DNA of 64,000 nucleotides, from contig CAWIKW010000007.1 in NCBI GenBank assembly GCA_963836785.1, positions 62,001 to 126,000 on the forward strand, written 5' to 3'. Source of the stretch: DASQPR01 sp963836785. GTDB lineage: Bacteria > Actinomycetota > Actinomycetes > Mycobacteriales > Micromonosporaceae. This document shows, one piece after another, positions 42,728 through 50,024 of this stretch (within the stretch, counting starts at the first letter, position 1; each line of letters begins with the position of its first letter). The position numbers and the translations under genes were made by a program. Under the pieces are notes generated by a model. The model made no database searches and was not told the origin of the DNA. It saw only the letters and a list, made by a program, of their open reading frames with translations.

Positions 42728-43651
42728 TTAACAGCTCTGGCGTGACGAGGCCGTGGATCTTCGCTCGAACGCACGACGACGACGGTCGAGTAGCGCGCCG
42801 ATTTGGGCGATGAGCCGCGGCATGTCGTACATGTCCTCGCGGGTGACCGGATAGACGTACCAGCCCGCGGCGTTGAGTTCGCGCAGTCGCGATCGGTCCC
42901 GGTGCAGCTGATGCCGATCGGCATGCCACTGGCCGTCGTACTCGACAGCCAAGCGCCACTGCGGCCAGGCCAAGTCGACGCGGGCGACGAAGTAGCCACC
43001 AACAATGACCGTGAACTGAGGCACTGGCAGGGCAAACCCGGCCTCGTGGAACGCGAGGCGAAGCCGAGACTCCGGCGGGGACTCGGCGCGAGGATCGGCC
43101 CGGGCCAGCGTCGACGTCGCCTGACGACTGCCCATTGCACCGAGGTGTCGGGTTGCCTCCCGCCGGAGTTCGGCTACCGAAAGACGTTGCCGACGAGCGA
43201 GTGCATCGACCCAACCGATGGCGTCGGTCGCGGCCAATGTGCGAGCTATTTCCCACGCCGTGTGTAGGGGTGTCGTCAAAACGACGCCTTGGCGATGCTC
43301 GGTCTCGTCCTCGGCGACCGACACTCGACGGATGACAACACCGGGCGTCGGTCGGATGCGACGCGGACAGGTGATCTCAACCGGATCGTTGCCGTCCGCG
43401 AGTTCCGCACCCCACATCTGAGCCGCCGACCGACCGCTGATGACCGCGTCGTCCGGCATCCACATCGCGGCGCCACGAATCCGGATCGACGGCGTGATCG
43501 TCAGACTGGCGGCCGCGTATACGCATGGGTAGAGCCGGCGCCACGCAGAACCTCGAAGCTGGCCGCGCGTGAGCAGGCCCGCAGCGACTGCGGCATCGCC
43601 TCGAAAGGGCCCACGTGTCAACGCCGCTGGTCGGTAAGGCGGTCTAGACAC
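42728..43651 (-). CDS. DUF559 (Vsr-like) domain protein with AbiEi-like N-terminus
   Basis: A 307-residue protein common in actinomycetes. The N-terminal 90 residues (AAGLLTRGQLRGSAWRRLYP, SGRSAAQMWGAELAD) resemble the winged helix of AbiEi-type proteins. The C-terminal DUF559 domain belongs to the PD-(D/E)xK fold: ESRLRLAFHEAGF, then FVARVDLAWPQWRLAVEYDG with Asp and Glu in the catalytic positions, and LRELNAAGWYVYPVT. A nuclease role is plausible but not known. GTG 43651 is the start. Single gene between the ABC operon and soxR. Confidence 0.78.
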   Translation of the reverse strand: MSRPPYRPAALTRGPFRGDAAVAAGLLTRGQLRGSAWRRLYPCVYAAASLTITPSIRIRGAAMWMPDDAVISGRSAAQMWGAELADGNDPVEITCPRRIRPTPGVVIRRVSVAEDETEHRQGVVLTTPLHTAWEIARTLAATDAIGWVDALARRQRLSVAELRREATRHLGAMGSRQATSTLARADPRAESPPESRLRLAFHEAGFALPVPQFTVIVGGYFVARVDLAWPQWRLAVEYDGQWHADRHQLHRDRSRLRELNAAGWYVYPVTREDMYDMPRLIAQIGALLDRRRRAFERRSTASSRQSC

Positions 43652-43816
43652 GCGATGAGTCTGAGAGATAGGTGCGCTGAGGATCGCCTCCGCGGCTCCG
43701 GCTGTGGACTCAAAGGGTGCTTGTGGATGGCTCGTTCTGCCGTCGGTAGATGACCTTGGTGGTCAGAGGGCTGGAATCGAAGCCTGATGACAGCGGTCCG
43801 GTGACGCGGGCGGCGA

Positions 43817-44275
43817 TCATGACGGGGGCTCGCGAAGCCAACGAGATCCGGCGCCTTCGGTCGCGGCCTCGTCATCGGGGTTGAGGAGCGCACAGTCGTT
43901 CATCGAAAGGCACCCGCAGCCGATGCAGTTGACCAGCGATCGGCGCAGTACCTGCAGATCGACGATCGCCTTGTCAACGCGTTCGACCCATGGTTCGGAG
44001 AGCCGACTCCACTCCGTCGGGCCTGGCGGCCGATCGCTCGGCAGCGTGGCGAGCGCGGTGGCAATCTCGCCGAGCGACAGCCCGATGCGCTGCGCGGCCG
44101 CGATGAAGGCGAGCCGGCGCAGCACATGACGCGGGAAGTAGCGGCGGTTGTTGGGTCCGCGTACGGAGGTGACCAGCCCGACGGACTCGTAGAACCGAAG
44201 TGCCGCAACGGATGCGCCCGACCGTCGAGCGACCTCGCTAATCATGAGGAGCTGCGACGGCCGCCGTTCGGACAT
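43817..44275 (-). CDS. soxR: Redox-sensitive MerR-family regulator SoxR
   Basis: A 152-residue dimeric regulator. The MerR winged helix reads LMISEVARRSGASVAALRFY, and after the coiled coil the iron-sulfur site CIGCGCLSMNDC gives all four Cys ligands of a [2Fe-2S] cluster in the spacing CX2CXCX5C. SoxR responds to redox-active compounds such as phenazines and quinones. It is divergent from an MFS exporter with a perfect SoxR-type palindrome between them. ATG 44275 is used. Confidence 0.95.
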   Translation of the reverse strand: MSERRPSQLLMISEVARRSGASVAALRFYESVGLVTSVRGPNNRRYFPRHVLRRLAFIAAAQRIGLSLGEIATALATLPSDRPPGPTEWSRLSEPWVERVDKAIVDLQVLRRSLVNCIGCGCLSMNDCALLNPDDEAATEGAGSRWLREPPS

Positions 44276-44305
44276 GTGGGCAATCCTGCCCGACAATGGC
44301 ATTGC

Positions 44306-44323
44306 GCTCAAGTGCACTTGAGC
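44306..44323. promoter_or_regulatory. SoxR operator
   Basis: GCTCAAGTGCACTTGAGC is an 18-base perfect palindrome. Its core CTCAAGT-N2-ACTTGAG fits the known SoxR box. It lies 16 bases before the GTG of the MFS gene and 30 bases from soxR. Confidence 0.88.
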
Positions 44324-44339
44324 TGAGAGGCTTCGAGGC

Positions 44340-45713
44340 GTGACCGCGGCCGAACCGAGCGCCCAGACAACGGCCGAGGCAACCTCAGCCGCGACGGCCG
44401 AGGCAACCTCAGCCGCGACGGCCGAGGCAACGTCAGCCGCGACGGCAGCTGCGGTGTCGTATCGCAGCGTGCTCGCCAACCGGCGGCTGGCCGCGTTCGT
44501 GGTCGGCGACGGCGTCTCAAAACTTGGTGACGGCATGACGTTCGTCGCGTTGCCGGTCCTCGCACTCCAGCTCCACGGCACGGTGTCGCCGGCGCTCGCC
44601 GTCGCTCTCGTGACGTCCGCTCCGTTCCTGCTGCCGGTGTTACTGAGCTTCACGTACGGGCTGGGCCGGCGCCGTTTCCGGCCGCGCCGAATCCTTGTCG
44701 CCGACTGCGTCCTTCGTGGCGGGATGTTTACCGCTCTCGGGATCGCGGGGCTCGCCGGTGCGTTGCGGCTGCCCGAGTTCGCCGCTGCTCTGTTCGTCGG
44801 CTCGATCCTGCGTACGTTGTCGATCAGCAGCCGCCGACTCGCCGCGACCGGCATGGTCGACGCGAACGGGCGGCTCGCCGTCAACGGTCTGCTCAGCACG
44901 AGTGACAGTCTCGCGTCGTACGTCGTCGGGCCAGCGCTGGGCGGCCTGCTCACGGCGTTCGGCCACGCGCCGCTGATCCTGCTCGTCGATGGGCTGACCT
45001 ATGCGGTCCTGCTGATCGTCACGGCGGCCACGGTCCCGAAGACGGCCCCGGCACCGACGACGGCCGCGGTCCCGACGACGGCCACGGTCGCGAAGACGGC
45101 CACGGCGCCGACGACCGGCCCGCAACGAAACACGACCGCGTCGGGCTGGGCGATCCTGCGCCGTACGCCGACCGTGGCCAGCCTGCTCGTGCTCACGTTC
45201 CTGTTCAACATGTTCTACGGCCCGGTCGAGATCGCGGTTCCGTTGCTCGTGACCGTGTCGCTGCACGCACACAGCGCGGCGATCGGCGCGCTCTGGACGG
45301 GATTCGGCGTCGGTGCTCTCGCCGGAGCGGCCGCGACGAACATGCTCCGGCGTGTGCCGCGGATCCCGTTGCTGCTCACCATCGTGGCCGGCTGGGCCGC
45401 CAGCGTGGTTGCGCTGGCGGTCGCGCCGACCGTGCTGGTCGCCGCGCTCGCCCTCGCCGCCGGCGGGCTCATCTACGGTCCGTACACGGCTGTCTCGTAC
45501 ACGATCCTGCTCGATGCGTTGCACAGCGACGAGCAGCAACCCGTACTCACGATCTGGACCGCGGCGACGACGGTGGCCCTGCCGCTCGGCCTCGGCGTCG
45601 GCGGACCGCTCGTCGCCGGCGCGGGCGCACGCGGCGGCCTGCTCGCGTCGGCTGCGGTGACGGCGTTGCTCGTCGCGTTCGGCGCCCGCTGGGTGCGAGC
45701 GCGAGCCGCCTAA
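44340..45713 (+). CDS. MFS transporter, probably SoxR-controlled
   Basis: A 457-residue transporter with about twelve hydrophobic segments in two halves. Motif SKLGDGMTFVALPVLALQ starts the first, and WAILRRTPTVASLLVLTFLF the second. The N-terminal tail consists of three copies of an 8-residue unit, AEATSAAT, from a 24-base repeat at 44371-44442; the central loop has a similar Ala/Thr/Pro repeat at about 45030-45120. The closest type is the macrolide/drug exporter branch, and the SoxR box upstream points to export of redox-active or toxic compounds. The stop lies in a 19-base duplication shared with the ppc end. Confidence 0.88.
   Translation: MTAAEPSAQTTAEATSAATAEATSAATAEATSAATAAAVSYRSVLANRRLAAFVVGDGVSKLGDGMTFVALPVLALQLHGTVSPALAVALVTSAPFLLPVLLSFTYGLGRRRFRPRRILVADCVLRGGMFTALGIAGLAGALRLPEFAAALFVGSILRTLSISSRRLAATGMVDANGRLAVNGLLSTSDSLASYVVGPALGGLLTAFGHAPLILLVDGLTYAVLLIVTAATVPKTAPAPTTAAVPTTATVAKTATAPTTGPQRNTTASGWAILRRTPTVASLLVLTFLFNMFYGPVEIAVPLLVTVSLHAHSAAIGALWTGFGVGALAGAAATNMLRRVPRIPLLLTIVAGWAASVVALAVAPTVLVAALALAAGGLIYGPYTAVSYTILLDALHSDEQQPVLTIWTAATTVALPLGLGVGGPLVAGAGARGGLLASAAVTALLVAFGARWVRARAA
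44371..44442 (+). repeat. 24-base tandem repeat at the start of the MFS gene
   Basis: CGGCCGAGGCAACCTCAGCC plus CGCGA is repeated three times with a 24-base period at 44371, 44395 and 44419 (one mismatch in the third). The reading frame is kept. Confidence 0.9.
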
Positions 45714-45738
45714 ATCAGCGCGAGCCGCCTAAATCAGC
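45701..45738. repeat. 19-base duplication holding the stops of MFS gene and ppc
   Basis: GCGAGCCGCCTAAATCAGC occurs at 45701-45719 and 45720-45738. The TAA of the MFS gene (45711-45713) lies in copy one and the TGA of ppc (minus strand, 45734-45736) in copy two, so the whole space between these convergent genes is the repeat. Confidence 0.9.
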
Positions 45739-48688
45739 CGGTGTTGCGCATCCCGGCGGCGATCCCGTTCACCGTGGTGAGCAGCGCCCGTTCGAGGGCG
45801 GGGTCGATCGTGGAGGCGCGGCCGGAGCCCGGTTCGGCGAGCGAAGCCCGATACTTGGCGAGCAGCGCGACCTGCAGGTGATGCAGCGGCTCCAGGTAGG
45901 TGTCGCGCACCTGGAGCGTACGGGCGAGCGACGGCTGGCCGCCGAGCGTAGCGGTCTGGTGGCTGATGGCCAGGATCTGCTCGCGAGTCAGCTCGTATTC
46001 GGCCTTGATGACGTCGAAGATGGGCTGGAGATCCGGCGGCACCAGCGTCGCGACGTAGCGCGCGGCGATCGCGAGATCCGTCTTCGCGAGCATCATCTCT
46101 ACGTTGGACACGAACGTCTGGAAGAACTGCCACTTGTCGAACATCTCGCCCAGCACGTCGCCGAGACCGGCCGCGCGAGCGGCGGCGAGCCCCGTGCCGA
46201 CGCCGAACCAGCCCGGCACGATCTGCCGCGACTGCGTCCAACCAAACACCCACGGGATCGCGCGCAGGCCGCTGAGCCCGGCGCCGGAGTCCGGCCGGCG
46301 CGACGGCCGCGAGCCGATGTTCAACTGACCGAGCAGCTCGCACGGCGTGGCCGCCCAGAAGTAGGCCGGCAGGTCGGGCGTCTCGACCAGATCGCGGTAG
46401 GCCCGAAATGCCGCTCCCGATACGACGTCCATGGCCGAGTCCCAACGCGACAGTGCTTCGCGCGGTGCGCGTGGTTCGGTGTGCAACAGCGTGGCCGTCA
46501 GGACGGCGGCGACCGTGAGTTCCAAGTTCTCCCGGGCCAGCGCCGGCAGCGTGTACTTGTCGCTGATCACCTCGCCCTGCTCGGTCACCTTGATCGGGCC
46601 GTCGAGCGTGCCGTACGGCTGGGCCAGGATCGCCTCGTGCGTCGGTCCACCGCCACGGCCCACGGTGCCACCACGGCCGTGGAACAGTCGCAGCCGTACG
46701 CCGTGCTTGGCGGCGGCATCGCGCAGTGCCCGCTGTGCCTTGTGGATCGTCCACTGTGACGTGGTGATACCGGCTTCCTTGTTGGAGTCGGAGTAGCCGA
46801 GCATCACTTCCTGGACGTCGCCGCGAGCGTGCACGATGCGCCGGTAGGCCGGCAGCGACAGCAACTCGTCCAGGAGTTCGCCGCCGTTCTCCAGCTCGGC
46901 CGGCGTCTCCAGCAGCGGCACGAACCCGATGCGCGCCTTCGCGCCGGTGACGTCGACGAGGCCGGCCTCGCGCGCCAGGACGACGGCGGCCAGGACGTCG
47001 TCGACGCCACGCGTCATTGAGATGATGTACGACTCGATCGCCTCGTGACCGAAGTGGTGCTGGATGTCGCGGATCGTGCTGAACACGTCGAACGTCTTGC
47101 GCGCGCTGTCGGTCAGGCCATTGTCCACTCCGGACAGCGGCCGGCGGCCGGACAGCTCCTCGGCCAGCAGCTCGGTGCGTTCGGCCCGGCTCAGGCGGCC
47201 GTAGTTGGCCTGCACGCCCGCGCGAGCGAACAACTGGGCGAGCACGGCGTGGTGCGCGTCGGCGTGTTCGCGGATGTCGAGCGTAGCGAGTTGGAGCCCG
47301 AAGGCCGAGATCGTCCGGATCACGGTCGCGAGTGTGCCGGTCGCGGTGAGTTGGCCGGCGTTGCGGGCCAACGACGCCCGCATGAGTTCGAGGTCAGCGA
47401 TCAGCTCGGCGGTGCCCCGATAGTCGCGTCCGGGCACGCGGGGTGCCCCCGAGGCGAGGCGGGCCCGGGTATTGGCGAGCTTCGCCTTGATGCAGCGGAC
47501 CTTCAGCCGGTACGGCTCCTCGGCGTTGACCCGGCGATAGCGGCCGGACAGCTCGGGCAGCGCGTCGAGATCGGCCGCGAGCGACGCGGACAGGTCAAGC
47601 GACACCGGCCGGAGCCGGCGGGACACCGAGACCTCGTTGATGAGCGTGTCCATCGCCTGCTCGGCGGCCTGGATCCCGTGCTCGTACTGGATGCGTAGCA
47701 CGTCACGGGTGACCTTCGCGGTCACGTACGGGTTTCCGTCCCGGTCGCCGCCGATCCAGCTGCCGAAGGTCACCGGTCGACCGTTCGGCGGTGTCTGTAC
47801 GCCCAGCTTGAGCAGCGTTTGGGCCAGATCCGAGAGCACCTGTGGTGCCGCGTCGGCGTACAGATCGCGCAGATAGTAGACGGCGTTGCGGGCCTCGTCG
47901 GCCGGGTCAGGTCGATCCACCCGCAGCTCGTCGGTCTGCCACAGCAGGTCGATCAACTCGGCCAGGCGGGTGTCGGCTTCGGCGCCCGACCCGGCCGGGG
48001 CGCCGTAGAGTGCCGCCCGACCGGCCTCGACATCCAGCTCGTCCGCGATCGCCCGCAGCTTCGACAGGATCGAGCGGCGCGAGGCCTCGGTCGGGTGGGC
48101 GGTGAAGACGGGACGGATCGCCAGGCGACGGGCGGCCGCGGCGACGTCGTCGGCCGGCACGCCCTTTGCGTTGATCTCCGCGGCGGCGGCGTCCAACCAA
48201 CCGCCGAACTGCGCTCGCCGGCGGGACAGGTCACGCGCCCGGTGGGCCTGTTCGGTGATGTTCGCGAGCTGGAAGTACGTGGAGAACGCGCGCGCGAGCT
48301 TCGTACCGGTCGACACGTCCATCGCGGTGAGCGCGCGAGCGGCGGATGCCGGATCCGTCCGTACCTGTGCTCGCACCTGCTCAACCAGGTCGAGCAGCGC
48401 CTGACCCTCCTGCCGGACCAGCGTCTGGCCGAGTAGCGCACCGAGCCGCCGGATGTCCGCTCGCAGGGCACTCTCGGCGTCCGTTCCCAGCGGCGCGCCG
48501 ACGCCGCCCGGACCGGAACCCGGGGCCGGATCGGCTCCGGCGATCGACGGTGTATCAACCGGAGGCATCTCGTCGGGCGGCATCCCAGGCGCCTCGTGAC
48601 TCGTGATGTTGCGCGGTGCCGGCCGGGTCGCGACAGACCGGCCGGCCGGATCCGAAAAGCGATCAGGGAACGGAAGATCGGATGTCAC
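45734..48688 (-). CDS. ppc: Phosphoenolpyruvate carboxylase
   Basis: Anaplerotic enzyme that makes oxaloacetate from PEP and bicarbonate; 984 residues, a little long because of a 70-residue Pro-rich N-terminus. Catalytic motifs are seen: FTAHPTEASRRSIL with the active His, GSWIGGDRDGNPYVT, the mobile loop FHGRGGTVGRGGGPTH, and the C-terminal RNTG. The enzyme is cytoplasmic and usually allosteric. ATG 48688 is assumed; ATG 48583 (MPPDEMPP) could be used instead. A 14-base palindrome GGACAGCGCTGTCC lies upstream at 48722-48735. Confidence 0.96.
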   Translation of the reverse strand: MTSDLPFPDRFSDPAGRSVATRPAPRNITSHEAPGMPPDEMPPVDTPSIAGADPAPGSGPGGVGAPLGTDAESALRADIRRLGALLGQTLVRQEGQALLDLVEQVRAQVRTDPASAARALTAMDVSTGTKLARAFSTYFQLANITEQAHRARDLSRRRAQFGGWLDAAAAEINAKGVPADDVAAAARRLAIRPVFTAHPTEASRRSILSKLRAIADELDVEAGRAALYGAPAGSGAEADTRLAELIDLLWQTDELRVDRPDPADEARNAVYYLRDLYADAAPQVLSDLAQTLLKLGVQTPPNGRPVTFGSWIGGDRDGNPYVTAKVTRDVLRIQYEHGIQAAEQAMDTLINEVSVSRRLRPVSLDLSASLAADLDALPELSGRYRRVNAEEPYRLKVRCIKAKLANTRARLASGAPRVPGRDYRGTAELIADLELMRASLARNAGQLTATGTLATVIRTISAFGLQLATLDIREHADAHHAVLAQLFARAGVQANYGRLSRAERTELLAEELSGRRPLSGVDNGLTDSARKTFDVFSTIRDIQHHFGHEAIESYIISMTRGVDDVLAAVVLAREAGLVDVTGAKARIGFVPLLETPAELENGGELLDELLSLPAYRRIVHARGDVQEVMLGYSDSNKEAGITTSQWTIHKAQRALRDAAAKHGVRLRLFHGRGGTVGRGGGPTHEAILAQPYGTLDGPIKVTEQGEVISDKYTLPALARENLELTVAAVLTATLLHTEPRAPREALSRWDSAMDVVSGAAFRAYRDLVETPDLPAYFWAATPCELLGQLNIGSRPSRRPDSGAGLSGLRAIPWVFGWTQSRQIVPGWFGVGTGLAAARAAGLGDVLGEMFDKWQFFQTFVSNVEMMLAKTDLAIAARYVATLVPPDLQPIFDVIKAEYELTREQILAISHQTATLGGQPSLARTLQVRDTYLEPLHHLQVALLAKYRASLAEPGSGRASTIDPALERALLTTVNGIAAGMRNTG

Positions 48689-48721
48689 CGGGCGCTCCTG
48701 ACGATTGGGGACGTCACAGAA

Positions 48722-48735
48722 GGACAGCGCTGTCC
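48722..48735. promoter_or_regulatory. Palindrome upstream of ppc
   Basis: GGACAGCGCTGTCC is a 14-base perfect palindrome 33 bases before the ppc start codon. It may be an operator or a small 5' stem. Confidence 0.35.
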
Positions 48736-48744
48736 GGCTCCTGC

Positions 48745-48776
48745 CATGCTAGCTCGGTAGGCATGTTAGCTCGGTA
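48745..48776. repeat. 15-base direct repeat between ppc and the S66 gene
   Basis: CATG(C/T)TAGCTCGGTA occurs at 48745-48759 and 48762-48776, a 17-base period, in the divergent promoter region. A regulator could bind both copies. Confidence 0.6.
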
Positions 48777-48818
48777 TTTGTGGTGACTCTGCCCCGGCCC
48801 GAGCGCTAGTCTCCGGCG

Positions 48819-49871
48819 ATGGTGATCACGTCGCGCGAGTATCCGTCGAAGCCGCGACCGGGTGACCGTGTAGCGGTGCTGTCACCCGCCGCCGGTCTGC
48901 CGGCCATTTTCCCGCACCCGTACGAACTCGGCCGGAGCCGCCTGCACGACGCGTACGGAGTCCTCCCGGTGGAGTACCCGACGACGCGCCAGCCGGACGC
49001 GAGCGCGGCCGATCGCGCTCGGGACATCCACGCCGCCTTCGCCGACCCGTCGATCGCGGCGGTGATCGCGAGCATCGGTGGCGAGGATCAGATCACCGTG
49101 ATCCCGCACCTCGATCCCGATCTGTTGCGCGCCAATCCGAAGCCATTCTTCGGCTACTCGGACAACACGAACCTGCACAACTACCTGTGGAATCTCGGGC
49201 TGGTCAGCTATTACGGCGGCTCGGTGATGGTCAACCTCGGCCGGTCCGGGCGCGAGAACCCGGACTCGGCCGCGTCGTTTCGGGCGGCGCTGTTCGACTC
49301 CGGCTGGACCGATCTCGTCGAGCCGACGTCGAGCACCGACGAGTCGATCGACTGGTCGCTCGGGCCGGCCGCCCTCGCCGATGAGCCGCCGATGTTCGCC
49401 GCGCGGGCGTGGGAGTGGCGGCACGCCGATCGCGTCATCGAGGCGCCGACCTGGGGCGGCTGCATCGAAGTGATGTCCTGGATCCTCCAGGTCGGCCGCG
49501 ACGTGGCACCGGCCGACGCGTACGCGGGCCACATACTCATGATCGAGACCAGCGAAGACATGCCACCGGCCACCGAGGTCTATTGGATGCTGCGGCACAT
49601 GGGCCTGCGCGGCCTGCTCGCCGACACCCCGGCCGTCCTGGTCGGCCGCCCGAAGGCCTGGGACATCCAGCGGCGGACCAATCCCGAAGAGAAGCAGCGG
49701 TACGTCGACGACCAACGCGCCGCCATCCTGCGCGCCCTCGACACGTACGCCCCGGATGCGACCGTCGTATTCAACGTCGACTTCGGTCACACCGATCCGC
49801 AGTTGATCATGCCGTACGGCGGTCTCGTACGGATCGACGGTCCGCGGCGCCAGATCTCGGTGCGCTACTGA
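48819..49871 (+). CDS. S66 family LD-carboxypeptidase/microcin-immunity type peptidase
   Basis: A 350-residue cytoplasmic Ser peptidase. The catalytic Ser is in FFGYSDNTNL, Glu in WGGCIEVMSW and His in VDFGHTDPQ, the triad of S66. VAVLSPAAGLPAIFPHPYEL is the usual N-terminal strand. Family members cut the terminal D-Ala from murein tetrapeptides or inactivate peptide-nucleotide antibiotics (MccF); this sequence is closer in length to the MccF-like side. TAGTCT at 48807-48812 is a -10 box six bases before ATG 48819, so the message is probably leaderless. Confidence 0.9.
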   Translation: MVITSREYPSKPRPGDRVAVLSPAAGLPAIFPHPYELGRSRLHDAYGVLPVEYPTTRQPDASAADRARDIHAAFADPSIAAVIASIGGEDQITVIPHLDPDLLRANPKPFFGYSDNTNLHNYLWNLGLVSYYGGSVMVNLGRSGRENPDSAASFRAALFDSGWTDLVEPTSSTDESIDWSLGPAALADEPPMFAARAWEWRHADRVIEAPTWGGCIEVMSWILQVGRDVAPADAYAGHILMIETSEDMPPATEVYWMLRHMGLRGLLADTPAVLVGRPKAWDIQRRTNPEEKQRYVDDQRAAILRALDTYAPDATVVFNVDFGHTDPQLIMPYGGLVRIDGPRRQISVRY

Positions 49872-49883
49872 GCGGCGCTCGGG

Positions 49884-49905
49884 ACGGCCTGGGTTATCAG
49901 GCCGT
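49884..49905 (+). terminator. Terminator after the S66 gene
   Basis: ACGGCCTG (49884-49891) and CAGGCCGT (49898-49905) pair perfectly with a 6-base loop, followed by AATTG, 12 bases after the stop. Confidence 0.65.
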
Positions 49906-49931
49906 AATTGCCGTGGGTGAGACCGCGTGCG

Positions 49932-50024
49932 ATGGCATACGCTTGTCCGGCAACCCCCGTCCATCTGGGCGCTGGGGTAAAAGGCGCGTGCCATAAAACT
50001 GCCGCGCATCGACGACGGACATGA
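49932..50024 (+). CDS. Short upstream ORF overlapping the mfd start
   Basis: A 30-residue frame starting MAYACPATPVHL and ending TAAHRRRT. Its TGA at 50022-50024 overlaps the ATG of mfd (ATGA), while mfd itself has no clear ribosome site. This could couple translation of mfd to a leader. GGGTGAG lies 15 bases before it. The CCGGCAACCCCC stretch inside is reminiscent of SAM riboswitch cores but the rest is missing. Confidence 0.35.
   Translation: MAYACPATPVHLGAGVKGACHKTAAHRRRT

Noticed and set aside
49940..49995. SAM-type riboswitch upstream of mfd
   Set aside because: CCGGCAACCCCC and GGGGTAAAAGG resemble part of the core, but the 5' helix and the remaining conserved joins are missing and mfd is not a sulfur gene.
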